Below, piece by piece: positions 51,870 through 62,299 of a stretch of DNA of 64,000 nucleotides (position 1 is the first letter of the stretch; each line of letters starts with the position of its first letter). The stretch is from Prorocentrum cordatum (taxonomy: Eukaryota; Sar; Dinophyceae; Prorocentrales; Prorocentraceae). The notes under the pieces are model-generated. The model was not told where the DNA came from and did not search any database. It saw nothing but the letters and a program-made list of their open reading frames with translations. A program made the translations under genes and the position numbers. Location: NCBI GenBank assembly GCA_963575745.1, contig CAUYUJ010012780.1, forward strand, positions 329,501 through 393,500, given 5' to 3'.

Positions 51870-52640
51870 CCGTGACTGTGCAAATGCGCGCTGCCATCGA
51901 GGGGGGTGCATTGAACGACCCATGGGCCCCCAGACAGATTATCCAAGCGGCTGGTTCGCTATTCTTGGAGCTGTCGAAGAGCGATCGCAAGCCTCAGAAC
52001 TTCATCGGAGCCCCGAACCCCACAAAGTCAACCGCCCCCCTAGCGCACAACGCTTTCTTTGGTGGTCTGATGAAGATGAGGAACGCCCTGTGACGATGCG
52101 ATCTGGCAACGCATGAACGACACCGACCCGTTGCTTCAGGACGATGCCGATAAGGCCTCGATCGTCAAGATCAATCGGGGTATACTCGATGCATCTCTGA
52201 TGCCAGAGACCGTGACTGCATCGTTCCCAGCGGTGGAGTGCACGCACGGCGGCCAGCACTTGAAGCACGATGATATCACATTGACGTTTCTGTTCGAGTT
52301 AAAGGCGTGCAAAAAAAGGTCTCGATCGAGCGTGCGCCTGCTGCTATGGAGTACGTGCGCGTTGCAGCGGTGGCTGTAGCGATCGACGCGCATGACCGCG
52401 AGAAGCGAACCAGGTCCACGTCTGGCGTCACTGGCGTAGTTTGCGACAAGCGTCGCAAGACAGTGTTCTTGACGATACGTGGTACAGACGGCGTGCCGCA
52501 ACGGGTGCAATCTAAAGTCGATGAGTGGGAACCAATCTACATCGCTCAAGCTGCACACAGTCTCCGGGGCAACATCACAGCTGCCACCGAGGGGAACGAT
52601 ACGGTCGACGACGATGGTGGCGACGGTTCGCCTGTAGACC
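51870..52640 (+). pseudogene. Gene C, copy 3 (three frame blocks)
   Basis: Blocks: 51872-52093 (APRQIIQAAGSLFLELSKSD), aligning with the N-terminal part of copy 1 and copy 2; 52113-52310 (IVKINRGILDASLMPE ... ITLTFLFELK), in the place of the beta-rich middle; and 52315-52640 (VCDKRRKTVFLTIRGTDGVP then VDEWEPIYIAQAAHSL), aligning with the copy 1 C-terminal region. Stops between the blocks mean introns or frameshifts at about 52093 and 52310. Confidence 0.5.
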
Positions 52641-52879
52641 AACCTGGCGAAGATTCGCCTGCGCGCGGCGTCGATTCAGAACGCGGCCGGGTGATCGCGA
52701 CCCAGCGCGCGCTCGCTCGCTCACCGTCTGGCCCCCTTCTCCTCCTCATCCCTCTCCCGTTTGTTCTCTCTCGCTCCTCGAGCACCATGCCGAATCACTA
52801 TCAGATTCTGGAGTGCCAGAACCACTCACCATCGCATCTGACTCAGAAGCGCCAGCGACCTTGCTCGCGACAACGCTCA

Positions 52880-53630
52880 CGATGCTGTCGTCGTCACTCT
52901 TGTCACTGCGGGCGTCGTCGTAGGCGATGCCCTTGCCACAGTCGTAGGCGATGCCCTTGTCGCTGTCCTTGCCACCGTCGTAGGCGCCGCCCTAGCCACC
53001 GTCGTAGTCGCTGCCCCCACCGTCGTAGTAGCCCGTGTCGCTGTCCCACCGTCGCGGGTGCCGCCCTAGCCGCCGTCGTAGTAGCCCTTGCCGCCGTCGT
53101 AGTAGCCCTTGCCGCCGTCGCAGCCGCTGCCCTTGCCACCGTCATAGTTGCCGCCCTGCACACAATCCTTCTTGATTCACTCGATGTACTTCGTCTGCTG
53201 CCGCCGTAGCCCTTGATGGTCGCTGCCCCTGCCGCCGTCGTAGTAGCCCTTGCTGTCGTCGCTGTCGTAGTGGCCATTGCTGCCCTTGCCATAGTCGTAG
53301 TAGCCATCGCTGCCCTTGCCACCGTCGTAGTAGCCCTTGCCGCTGTCGTAGTAGCCGTCGTCGCTGCCCTTGCCGCCGTCGTAGTAGTCAATGTCGCTGC
53401 CCTTGCCGCCGTCGTAGTAGCCGTCGCCGCTGCCCTTGCCACCGCTGTAGTAGCCCGTGCTGCTGCCCTTGTGGCCGTTGCCGTCGTCACCGCCCTTGTG
53501 GCCGCTGCTCTCGCCACCGCTGTGGTAGTAGCCATCGCCGTTTGTAGCCCGTGTCGCGCATCTCTATCCTCAGCTTCTTCGCCTCGCGCTCTGCGTCGTC
53601 TGCGCGCTGGCACTGGCGCTTCAGCTCCTT
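52880..53630 (-). pseudogene. Inverted, decayed copy of the glycine-rich gene
   Basis: On the minus strand, codons such as GGC-TAC-TAC-GAC-GGC-GGC-AAG repeat (Gly-Tyr-Tyr-Asp-Gly-Gly-Lys) in a frame broken by stops. Near 53190 it reads QQTKYIE, matching QQQMKYIEW near the end of the intact gene at 55.37 kb. So this is an inverted duplicate of about 0.7 kb, with the partner starting about 1 kb away. Confidence 0.75.
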
Positions 53631-53949
53631 ATGGGGTACAAATTTTCCGTGCACACGAACATGCATGTGCTATGGGCCCTCCCCATCCACCCCTTCTCAT
53701 CCCCTCCGTTCCCCTTTTTCATTCCAAGCTCCTCGTTCAGCTCGGCGAACGCCGCCGAAATCGCTGACCTCGCGATGGCATCGAGGACCCCCTCGTCGAA
53801 GGCGGCGCCATCGCCGAGATGGTCCTCGAGGGACCCCGAGGCCCATGGCATGAACGGATATGGATGTCCCCCGATGGGCCCTGGGAAGGCCGCGAGGGGA
53901 CGTGGCCCTGCAACGCATCGGAATTGAGCACAAACGGTGGTGAACCCCT

Positions 53950-53982
<33 letters not shown>

Positions 53983-54356
53983 GCGTCAGTCGTCGGCGTC
54001 CGTCGCCCGTCGCCCGTCGTCTGTCGTCGGCCGCCCATAGTGTTTCACTTCTGTGTTCGGGGGTGCATGCTGCTAATATAGCAACGCGCATGCGTTGCGG
54101 CGCGCCGCATGGGGTAGTTGCACGGCGCAGAATAAGGACAACGCACGCATGTTGCACGCGATTGCATCGACCATCCTCAGCAGCCTCACCTCCATATCCT
54201 CACCCGCTGCTGCCTTTCAGGCCCAGGCGTTGGGCCTTCGCGCCAGCGCGGCGCTGCAGCGCACCGCGCGCAGCCCCACCAGCGCAACCAGCAGCGCACC
54301 ACGCGCAGCAGCGCCCGCTCAACCAGCAGCGCACCACGCGCAGCAGCACCAGCGCC

Positions 54357-55457
54357 ATGGACGAGACGGCGGTGGCGCTCCTCCTGGACGCGGCGGGGGA
54401 CCTCAACCGCCGCCGCCGCGGCGGCAGTGCTGCCGAGCCGCAGCCAACGCTGCGGCCGCCAGCGCCGCCGCCGCCGCTGCGGCCGAAGCCGAAGTTCGGG
54501 CCGCGGCAGCCTGCTGTGCCGCCTGAGGCAAAGCACTGCGGGCCGCGGCCGCCGATGCCCGCCCCGCCGCCGATGCACGCGAGGCAGTGCACGGCGGACC
54601 AGCTGCTCGACCTGTTCGACATGGCGCCCGCGCTGAGCCCAAGCATGAACCAAATGCATGGCCTGCAGCACTTCGTTCAAGACGACGACGATTACGGCGA
54701 CATGGGCTACTACGGCGGTGGCACGGGCAGCGCGCACGACGGCGGCAAGGACAGCGGCTACGACGGCGGCAAGGGCAGCGACGTGGGCTACTACAGCGGC
54801 GGCAGGGACAGCGCCGACGACGGCGGCAGGGGCAGCGGCACGGGCTACCACGACGGTGGCAAGGGCAGCGCCTATGACGGTGGCACGGGCAGCGGTGGCA
54901 AGGGCATCGGCATGGGCTACTACGGCGGCGCCTACGGCGGCGGCAAGGGCCGCGACTACGACGGTGAGGAACCACAGCCGAAGAAGCGCCCACGCAAGCG
55001 CTATGGCTACTTCGGGCGCGAGGGCGGCGACTACAGCGGTGGCAAGGGCGATGACTACTACCGCAGCGGCGGCAAGCACGACAGCCGCGGCTACTACGGC
55101 AAGCGTGGCCGCTCCTACGACAGCAGCCAGAACGTCGGCTACCACGACAGCGGCCACGACGGCGACAAGGGCAGCGACCACAAGGGCTACTACGACGGTG
55201 GCAAGGGCAGCGGCCACAGGGGCTACTACGACGGCGGCAGGGGCAGCGGCTACAGGGGCGGCCACGACGACTACGTCCCGCGGCCGCGCGGCGGCAAGCA
55301 CATTCGCCTCGCCAAGGCCGTGGCGGCGAAGGAGCTGGCCGAGGGTTTCGATGGCTACGACCAGCAGCAGATGAAGTACATCGAGTGGAGCAAGAGGCTC
55401 CACGCGAATGTGTGGAGGGTGGCGCAGCGCGTGTGGCGCGATAGCAACCTGTCGTAA
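54357..55457 (+). CDS. Glycine/tyrosine-rich protein, about 366 aa
   Basis: ATG at 54357 (MDETAVALLLDAAGDL) in a frame open from 53937; the sequence upstream is low-complexity and I prefer this start. The N-terminal 100 codons are Pro/Arg-rich with a TADQLLDLFDMAPAL helix. The centre (about 54690-55260) is a degenerate repeat of GYYDGGKGS-type units, with a basic KKRPRKR patch. The C-terminus KHIRLAKAVAAKELAEGFD then QQQMKYIEWSKRL...RVW is helical and resembles the end of gene B copy 1. Gly-Tyr-Arg repeats suggest RNA binding or phase separation (inference). It is not seen in copies 1 or 2 as a separate gene. Confidence 0.6.
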   Translation: MDETAVALLLDAAGDLNRRRRGGSAAEPQPTLRPPAPPPPLRPKPKFGPRQPAVPPEAKHCGPRPPMPAPPPMHARQCTADQLLDLFDMAPALSPSMNQMHGLQHFVQDDDDYGDMGYYGGGTGSAHDGGKDSGYDGGKGSDVGYYSGGRDSADDGGRGSGTGYHDGGKGSAYDGGTGSGGKGIGMGYYGGAYGGGKGRDYDGEEPQPKKRPRKRYGYFGREGGDYSGGKGDDYYRSGGKHDSRGYYGKRGRSYDSSQNVGYHDSGHDGDKGSDHKGYYDGGKGSGHRGYYDGGRGSGYRGGHDDYVPRPRGGKHIRLAKAVAAKELAEGFDGYDQQQMKYIEWSKRLHANVWRVAQRVWRDSNLS

Positions 55458-55469
55458 GATGCTACCACA

Positions 55470-55670
55470 GCGGTGGCAAGGGCAGCGGCTACCACAACGG
55501 TGGCAAGGGCCGCGTCGGTGGCTACTACAGCTGTGGCAAGGACAGTTGCCACGGGCTGCCACGACGGCGGCAAGGGCTGCCACGACCATGGCGGCAAGGG
55601 CTGCCACGACCATGGCGGCGAAGGGCTGCCACGACGGCGCGACTGCCGCGACAGGTGGACACTCCTAATT
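55470..55670 (+). repeat. Further GGCAAGGGC-type repeats after the glycine-rich gene
   Basis: The same triplet-rich units continue past the stop (GGTGGCAAGGGC, GGCTGCCACGAC), now with stops and frame changes: a decayed duplicate of the repeat domain. Confidence 0.65.
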
Positions 55671-55764
55671 CTAGGCTCACGCGCTGCCTCCCGATGTCTT
55701 CGCAATCGCGATTGTGAGAACATGCTATCCCCTCCTCTCCTTCTGAAGCGGTCAGAGGCTCAGC

Positions 55765-55983
55765 TGTCGAATATGAGTTTCTCATATTCGACAACGCTGT
55801 CGTATATGAGAAACTCATGTACGACAGCGTCGTCGTACATGAGTTTCTCAGATACGACAGCGCTGTCGTACATGAGAAACTCATGCACGACAAACTCGGT
55901 GTGATAGTGTCTACGACAGCGCTGTCGTACATGAGTTTCTCATATACGACAGCGCTGTCGTATATGAGTTCTCATATACTACA
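55765..55983. repeat. Hairpin array 3: six 28-29-bp palindromic units
   Basis: Units at 55765-55793, 55798-55826, 55831-55859, 55864-55892, 55923-55951 and 55956-55983. Arms are TGTCGTATATGAG-type (13 bp) and the loops are TTT, AAA, TTT, AAA, TTT and TT. The first unit is a perfect hairpin; the others have zero to two arm mismatches. It lies between gene C/glycine-rich gene and the B-slot gene. Confidence 0.96.
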
Positions 55984-55984
55984 G

Positions 55985-57295
55985 CGGGGTGGTCGGATCT
56001 CAGTTTCCTGGGGGTGAGTTGTGGCGACGACGATTTGAGCGGTCCTGGATCATTCCAGGGGTGAAATTTCGGTCGAGGCGTTTGCCTTTGGGGTCGTTCG
56101 TGGTCAGTTGATAGTATACACATCTCGCCTCCTGTAGTTGACGTCTTGTCTAGAATCCACAAATGTGCATCTGTCGTGGATAATTCAATTGTTATCGGCC
56201 CTGCGGCGCGCACGCAGATACACGCCGCCACAGGGGCCGCAAGCCGCAAAACAATAAAAGCGGTGCATCATCATGCTCGCAGTATCGCCCCCGCAGCCCG
56301 TCCTTCATCGCCCCCCCTTTGTTGCCCCCATCGCCCGTCCATCGTCGTCCTCCAGCGTTCGCTCATCGTCCGTCCATCGTCCTTCCCTCGTTGCTTCTAT
56401 CTTCCGCCACTCGTTTCCCGTCGTCACCTCATCGCCCCATCATCAGTATCGCCATCGCCACCACCGCAATCTGTCTTCGTCGTCGCCGGTCACCACCGTC
56501 ACCGCCACCGTCGCCGCCGTCGCCATCGTCACCAGCACTCCTCCACCGCCTCGTCCCATTCCCAGTGTTCAGTCGACAATATCATATATCCAGGTCCTCG
56601 TTCGCTCGAGCTCATGTGCCCCCCCGCCTCGTGTCATCTCGTTTTCTCGTCGTGGTGTGTCGCATTGCCCTCGTGGTCGCCGCCGCCGCCGCCGTCGCCG
56701 CCGCCGTCGCCGTTGCCGCCGCCCTCGTCGCCGTCGTCGTCGCCGTCGTCGTCGTCTTCGTCGCCGCCGTTGTCGTCGTCGTCGTCGTCGGCTGCGCCGT
56801 CGTGCGCCGACCCCCTCCAAAGCGGCGCCGTCCTGCGCGCGCCCCCTCCGCGGCCAGGGGGGCCGGGGCGCGACGACGGCGACGAGGGCAACGACGGTGA
56901 CGACGGCGACGGCAACGAGTGGGAACATCAGATAACGATGGGGAGGAGAGCGCGGACGGAAATGAGGTGTGGCACGGGAGGTGGTTCAACATTAGCGCAG
57001 AGAATGAGAGGACGGGTGGAGGGACGGCGATCAACGTTGATGCTGTGGAAGGATCTCCAGGATGGCATGCGACGAATGCCGCGGCGGGGAAGAGGGACGG
57101 AGTGCGATGATGAATATGATGGTGATGGCGACGAACGATGATGATGATGCCGATGCCGACGATGGCGACAGTGACGGGGATGATGATGATGATCCGAGGC
57201 GACGGCGAACCACGGCGCCGGCGCCGACGGCGGTGCGAATGTGAGAGGGGGATGATGTGATCTTAGGTTGCGCGACTAAGTCGCAATATGCATCT
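55985..57295. other. No confident gene; GTC/GCC-rich low-complexity DNA
   Basis: CGTCGTCGCC-type sequence dominates 56480-56800 and GATGATG-type sequence 57100-57200. Frames of 100-330 codons (for example 56146-57141) are Ser/Pro/Arg low-complexity and overlap frames on the other strand. Confidence 0.6.
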
Positions 57296-57298
57296 CGG

Positions 57299-57321
57299 CC
57301 GTAGCCGTTGTGGTACACGAG
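57299..57321 (+). other. Possible relict DinoSL before the B-slot gene of copy 3
   Basis: CCGTAGCCGTTGTGGTACAC followed by GAG. The first ten bases match DinoSL with few changes; the 3' half is poor. It lies 46 bp before the ATG at 57367. Confidence 0.45.
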
Positions 57322-57366
57322 GCGCGTCTCTCTCGCGCGAGGCGCCTGCGCGCCGTTGTGCACAGC

Positions 57367-59977
57367 ATGCCTGCGATGTCCGCCCAACTCAAGGCAATGC
57401 GGGCCCAACGCCGTCGCGAGGACAGGGCGGACTTCAACGCCGCGCTCACGGCCACCGTCAGGCACGTGAAATACGCTAAACCACAGGTGCAAAATAACGA
57501 CAAGAAGGTTGGGCTCGTTATGTAGTCGTTATATTTAGTAGTGTTAGCTACTATACTGACTTGCATTACGTTGCATGTATATGTGTGTTGATACACAAAT
57601 GTACAAATCATATTGTATTGCGTTGCGGTGATCCGATTCGACACCCCAAGCGCTTCGCGTGTTACAGGGTTTGAATGTTTTCAAGTGTGGGTTGGCAGGG
57701 CCGTGTTCACGCCAGATCGCCCCCTCCCCGAAAGGTAAATGCGGCGTTCAAGAAGATGGAGCGAGCCATGAAAAAAAGGCGGAGGCCGCCGAGGAGGTGT
57801 TCCCCATGGTTTTGCGGGAGGCAGAGGCGTGGAGGAATGTGCACACTCGTGCAACTGATCGCCTCGTTACAGTGGGTGGCCTCGCGCGGGCGCGGGGCCG
57901 CAAGGCCCGCGGCGTCGCGGGGTGCGCTCTAGCAGCTTTGCGGGGTTAGCTGCAGGGTAGCGGGGTAGCTACTAGGGCAGCTCATGCGCGAAAGCGAATT
58001 CATCGTATCGCCTGTGGCGTTGCGCGCAAAAATGCAACGTCATGCGCATGTGGGGCTGCGCGCTAGTGGGGTCTATGGGGAGGCACCACGGCGGCGATCG
58101 AGCCTTTCGTAAGCATGTTGGCCCAAGGTGCGCGCGCGCAGGCCCATTGCACGCATACTGTTCTGGTTGCAATGGTGAAGTCCACCGAGCAGAAGGCGAT
58201 GGAGGCACAGGTTCGCGATGAGATTAGGGTGGAGCGTGAGGAGCGGGTTCGCCAGAAGAAAGAGGTTGTCAAGGCTGCGAAAACGGATGCGGCGTCGACT
58301 CGCTCCTGTGTGAAAACATTGACCAAGAAGGCATGTGCTTAATAACGTATTGATAAGTCTCCCGCTCCACGCAACGCCCATCTCCCGCCCTGACCCCCAG
58401 CAGCCTCAACAGGCAGATGTCGACTACGCCAAGTTCCTCAAGGCGAAGGATGAATGGATGAACTCAATGCTGGACCGCGGGGCTGCGATCGAGTCGCACA
58501 GCGTCGCAGGCGCACGGCTTGAGCATGCGAAGTCAGTTGCTCCCCAAAGTTGACAATCCGGGAAATTTGAGCACCGATGACGCGTCACCCCTCGCGAATT
58601 CCATTCGGGGCAACGCGCTGGAACAATTGTGCCCGCGAGAGCTTGCCCAGCTTTGTTCGGCCGTTGGTAACGAGACTGGCTTGCTGGGATACACCAGCGG
58701 TTCTTAGAAGTGGCAGGAGGCAACCATCTTCTCTAAATGCCTCACAGCGACTGAGCCCGCAAAGTGGAGGGGGAGGGGGGGGGGGGGAACTATCCGAGAA
58801 GGCGCGCGTAAACATTGTGGCCAACCGTGCCGCGCAAATTGGCATGCATGCGTCATCTGAACAAAAAAAAACTAAGGCGCGAGTGGTGGCTGTGGCGGCA
58901 CATGCCGCGGGGAAGTGTGACAACGCAGCTGCGTGGATGAAAATACTGAAGGATGCGAAGAAGAAGTTGGGCGCAACTGCCGCTCCGAAAGCGCGGGCTC
59001 AACGCGGGTGAAGGGTGATCTGGGACTACGGCACCATCGACCAGATGCATAGCGAGGCACGGTGGGGAGAGGCGCGTGGCAACGCCGAAGGCCCATGCAT
59101 GGAGGACATGGGCGCCGACGGGCCCGAGTTCGTGCGAGGGTCTTCCGGCAAGATCAGGAAGACGACCGCCGTTGAGCCCGTCGGGCCCCCCCGCGCCAAG
59201 GCCGCGATGCCAGATGTGACGGTTGGTGGGCAGATGCAAATGTACCAGAACATGTTCGGGGGGCAGCTGGCCGCGGCGCTCTTCGCCAATGCGGCACTCC
59301 ATGGAGGACGCGCAGCTGTGCCTGCAGGAGCGTCTACAGGGGCGCACACAGGGGCGTCTTCAGGGGGCTGCCCTCTGGAGCCACCAAACGCGAAGCTTCC
59401 GCCTCGCGAGGGGCCGACGCTCGGCAAGTCGGCGAAGACCGAGCCAACAGTTGATGGCGAAGAGCCCGATGCCAACCTGAGCGACGAGGAGGCCGCCCTG
59501 CGCAAGCTTCTCGCCACCAAGGCGAAGGCGGCGGCGAAGGCGGCGGCCGCGGCGACGGCCGCGCGCAAGCGCCCCGCCACGGCTGGCGACGCGGTCGCCG
59601 ACGCCGCCGAAGCTGATGCATCAGATGACGCAGAGCAGCCGAAGAGCACGGGCAATGGCAAGGGCATCAAACACAAGCACAAGGGCCATAACACATGCAA
59701 GGGAAACGGCAAGGGCAGCAAGAGCACGGGCAATCGCACGGACAAGGTCGTCGCGAAGAGGCCCTCAAGCCACGTCGCGAAGCCGACGGTGCTGCCGCCG
59801 CCTGCGAAGGCGGGGGGCCTCCACTACAGGGCTGGCTACGTCATGACCCAGAACGACAAGCAGGTATATCGCACCGTAGTGGGGCGGAGCGACAGGAGGA
59901 TCAAGCGGGGCCCTGGCGTGCGCTCGCGCGCTGAGGCGTGGTCCGTTGCCTTGGCGTTCATCGACGATCGGTCGTAG
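57367..59977 (+). CDS. B-slot gene, copy 3 (multi-exon, partly uncertain)
   Basis: Exon-like frames in order: 57367-57525 (MPAMSAQLKAMRAQRRRED...), about 57735-57800, 58172-58340 (MVKSTEQKAMEAQVRDEIRV then REERVRQKKEVVKAAK), 58400-58553 (DYAKFLKAKDEWMNSMLDRG), 58790-59011 (KARVNIVANRAAQIGMHASS) and 59045-59977. The last contains LSDEEAALRKLLATKAKAAA, a Lys/Gly-rich KHKHKGHNTCKGNGKG stretch, and ends with SRAEAWSVALAFI, like the end of gene B copy 2. The early exons do not clearly match gene B copies 1 and 2, so identity as B rests on position and the C-terminal match. Whether these exons are one gene is inference. Confidence 0.45.
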
Positions 59978-60113
59978 GCCAGCGCATCTCATCGTTTGTT
60001 GTTGCAGCGATGTATTCGCTTGTGCATCTGTGGTGTAAAACAAATGCGGTGTGATCGTCGCATCCTGTCTCATTCGTGTCGATTGCGTTGCGGTCATCGC
60101 ACCTCGCATCAAT

Positions 60114-60133
60114 CCGTAAGCATGCTGGCTGGT
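60114..60133 (+). other. Possible relict DinoSL before gene A copy 3
   Basis: CCGTAAGCATGCTGGCTGGT, ending directly at the ATG at 60134. CCGTA and TGGCT are placed as in DinoSL; the rest has drifted. Confidence 0.45.
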
Positions 60134-61721
60134 ATGGCGTCGGGTCCGCGGCCGAAGCGGTCCCGAACGCATTCCGAGGCATTCGTTGAGGTCCACCGCG
60201 GCCCGTATGTTTCCCTGGCAGCATTGTCTCACGTGCTCACTTACGTTCGTGACAATAGGTTGCCAGACGCTGCCTCGCGGAGTTCCCAATATAGGGCATA
60301 TGGGAAGCATGTGGTCAATGATCGTAACACATATGGCCTTATATTGACTGGCATGCAGATGCCTGTTGGCGACGATAAAGATGGGGGCGCATTTGAGAAT
60401 TGGGCGCGTAGCCCAGGGGCGCTCTTGTACGCCATATGCAAGAAAAGCGGGGCCGTTCAGGTCATTGGTGCGCCACCAATTGCAAGTCCACCCATGTTAT
60501 TTAGCTGTACCTTGGAAGCTAATTCTTTATTTCGATGGTATATCGCCATGCGATCCTCTCGCGAAAAGGCAAAGGCCGGCGTGGTATGGATGCTGTGTAC
60601 TTGTATTTTGCCGGATTCGACGAACACTTGCACAACCGCAGCACCGCGCGCGCTGCCAAGGAAGACGCGCCCGGGGGCATCGGGCGCGCGTTATAGGAGA
60701 CGAGGGGCATTGAGGGAGCCTCATATGAACAAGGGGCACGCTGGCTCTAGCCCCGCGCAATGTGCAGGAACGTCCTTAACAAGAGATTCGGCGACACAAA
60801 AATTCGACAGTTCGGGGACATACGTTGACGGTACCTGCCTTGGCAAAAGCAAACTCGCATACAACGCCGACGCAACAGTCTTCGCGATCTTGGAGAGGTT
60901 GCGCCCTGATTGGGAGAGGTACCAGCGAGACGAGCTCACAGACGCGCAATACACATCTGTCGCGCAGGTGAAAGGTTGGAATTTCCATCCACATGCATGT
61001 CGCACTGGACCCGTCTCCTAAATACTTGGTGATGACATTCCTCTGCTTCGATTGGATGCACGTATATTTCGTGAGTGGCATTGTTGATCGGGAGGTCAGG
61101 GCCCTCCTAGATCACAGAGATTTCAAGTGGCCGTGCAGCGCCAACGACCTCCAAGACTACTTCACGAAAGGGACACGGCCATCCAAACACCACTCTGCTG
61201 CAACAGTCTGGGAAACGGGAGACTTCCAGGCGAGTGCCTCGCAAGAGCTATCTGCGAGTCCCGCGCTGGCTCCATGCATCAGGCAAGTCATTGTCAATGC
61301 ACCATCATGCGATGTAGTCGCAGACCAGATAGCACGCATGCTGGCGTTATGTGACGCCGTGGATGTTATTCTCTGCGCGTCGAGGCGATTGCCACGCACG
61401 CGCAGCGAGTTTGAGTCAGCAGCGTTGAGACATTTGGAGCTTCACCAGCGCGCATATGGTGCCAAGAATTGGGGGTATAAGCATCACATGACTATCCACT
61501 CGGCTGATATGCTTGAGAGGCACGGTGCTTTATCATGCTTTGTCCAAGAGCGGAAACACAAACATGTCAAAATATTTGCGATTGGCCACCTGTGCAAGAC
61601 GAGGCCCGAGAAAGCTGTAATGATCCATCTCGCGGCTCAGCACATGCATGATATACAGAACATCCGCGGGCTGTCACTAGAGTGCGAAGTCGAGTGCGCC
61701 ACAGCTGCAAACAAACGTTAG
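60134..61721 (+). pseudogene. Gene A, copy 3: frame-shifted transposase-like protein
   Basis: ATG at 60134 (MASGPRPKRSRTHSEAF). YVSLAALSHVLTYVRDNRLP aligns with YVSQSGIADLMKQIEREGLP of copy 1, and NTYGLILTGMQMPVGDDKDG with NTKFGPLVQPLVIPGSD. The middle (60560-60800), where the Cys-rich KPCCLC block should be, is degraded. A one-base shift at about 60990 leads to the second frame (60993-61721) with LCFDWMHVYFVSGIVDREV and CFVQERKHKHVKIFAIGHL, matching the DWMH and ERKHR blocks. The stop is at 61721. Compared with copy 1 it is shorter and broken. Confidence 0.7.
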
Positions 61722-62006
61722 TTGAGTGCTTTGCAGCAGATTCGGCCAGGCACGCATGCAGCAGTCCCGACCATTGAAGCGCGCGCCGAACATGGAGGAA
61801 ACATCAGACGTGGTGACATAGTTTTGATGGGGCGCGATCGTGGCCACGTTGCATTCCAAGTGTGGTTCCACGTGAAATGCGACGGCGATCCGCCGCAGAG
61901 CTCAGTTCAGATTACGATTACAAAGTATGTGCATGCGAGCGAACACTTTTCTAGGCACGTCATCGATGATGCCCGCGATCCCGTTCTCACCCCCTTCAGT
62001 TTGTGA
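61722..62006 (+). CDS. Continuation of gene A copy 3, C-terminal domain
   Basis: 94 codons in another frame directly after the stop at 61721: GDIVLMGRDRGHVAFQVWFH and a hydrophobic-polar alternation. Copy 1 has at the equivalent place IQIGDCVAYLHSTGEVTSGE, so this is the tail of gene A behind a frameshift near 61730. Confidence 0.5.
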   Translation: MSALQQIRPGTHAAVPTIEARAEHGGNIRRGDIVLMGRDRGHVAFQVWFHVKCDGDPPQSSVQITITKYVHASEHFSRHVIDDARDPVLTPFSL

Positions 62007-62229
62007 AATCTCCAGTGGTTTACAGGAGAGTTGGCGATCATATCACTTGCAGTTGGCCCGTTGAATACCGCATATTGTTATGTTAGCGCATGCTTAGCAA
62101 CAAAAAACATCGATGTGCGACGTGCAATGCCCCAAACAAACAAAATGCACGCTCCAAACAAAGCCTCGAGTATAAGACAAATATGAACATGCCACCCCCA
62201 AAAGCTCCAACACGGCAACTAGTTATAAC

Positions 62230-62286
62230 GAGTTACTAACTTGTTATAACTCCAGCTAACTATTACTAACCGACGCGTTCCTTCAG
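62230..62286. repeat. Right terminal inverted repeat of module copy 3
   Basis: Ends ...CGACGCGTTCCTTCAG. Two GTTATAAC octamers lie just inside, at 62222-62229 and 62243-62250. Reverse-complemented, it aligns with the left end over CTGAAGGA, CG, GGTTA and the octamers. Confidence 0.75.
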
Positions 62287-62299
62287 GCACCACCCGCCC

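Larger units (their letters stand above)
48726..62286 (+). mobile_element. Gene module copy 3 with terminal inverted repeats (13.56 kb)
   Basis: Ends are defined by inverted repeats (48726-48780 and about 62230-62286). Plus-strand order: E/D (49165-51675), C (51870-52640), glycine-rich gene and its inverted copy (52.9-55.5 kb), hairpin array (55765-55983), B-slot gene (57367-59977), A (60134-61721). The element sits in DIRS-like retroelement sequence. No convincing target-site duplication was found. Several genes are frame-shifted, so this copy is probably non-autonomous. Confidence 0.7.

Noticed and set aside
55765-55983. Regularly spaced repeats resembling a CRISPR array
   Set aside because: The units are palindromes almost touching each other; there are no unique spacers of constant length, no cas genes, and the genome is eukaryotic.
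56146-57141. ORF of 331 codons
   Set aside because: Ser/Pro/Arg low-complexity sequence created by GTC/GCC-rich DNA; equally long frames exist in other phases.
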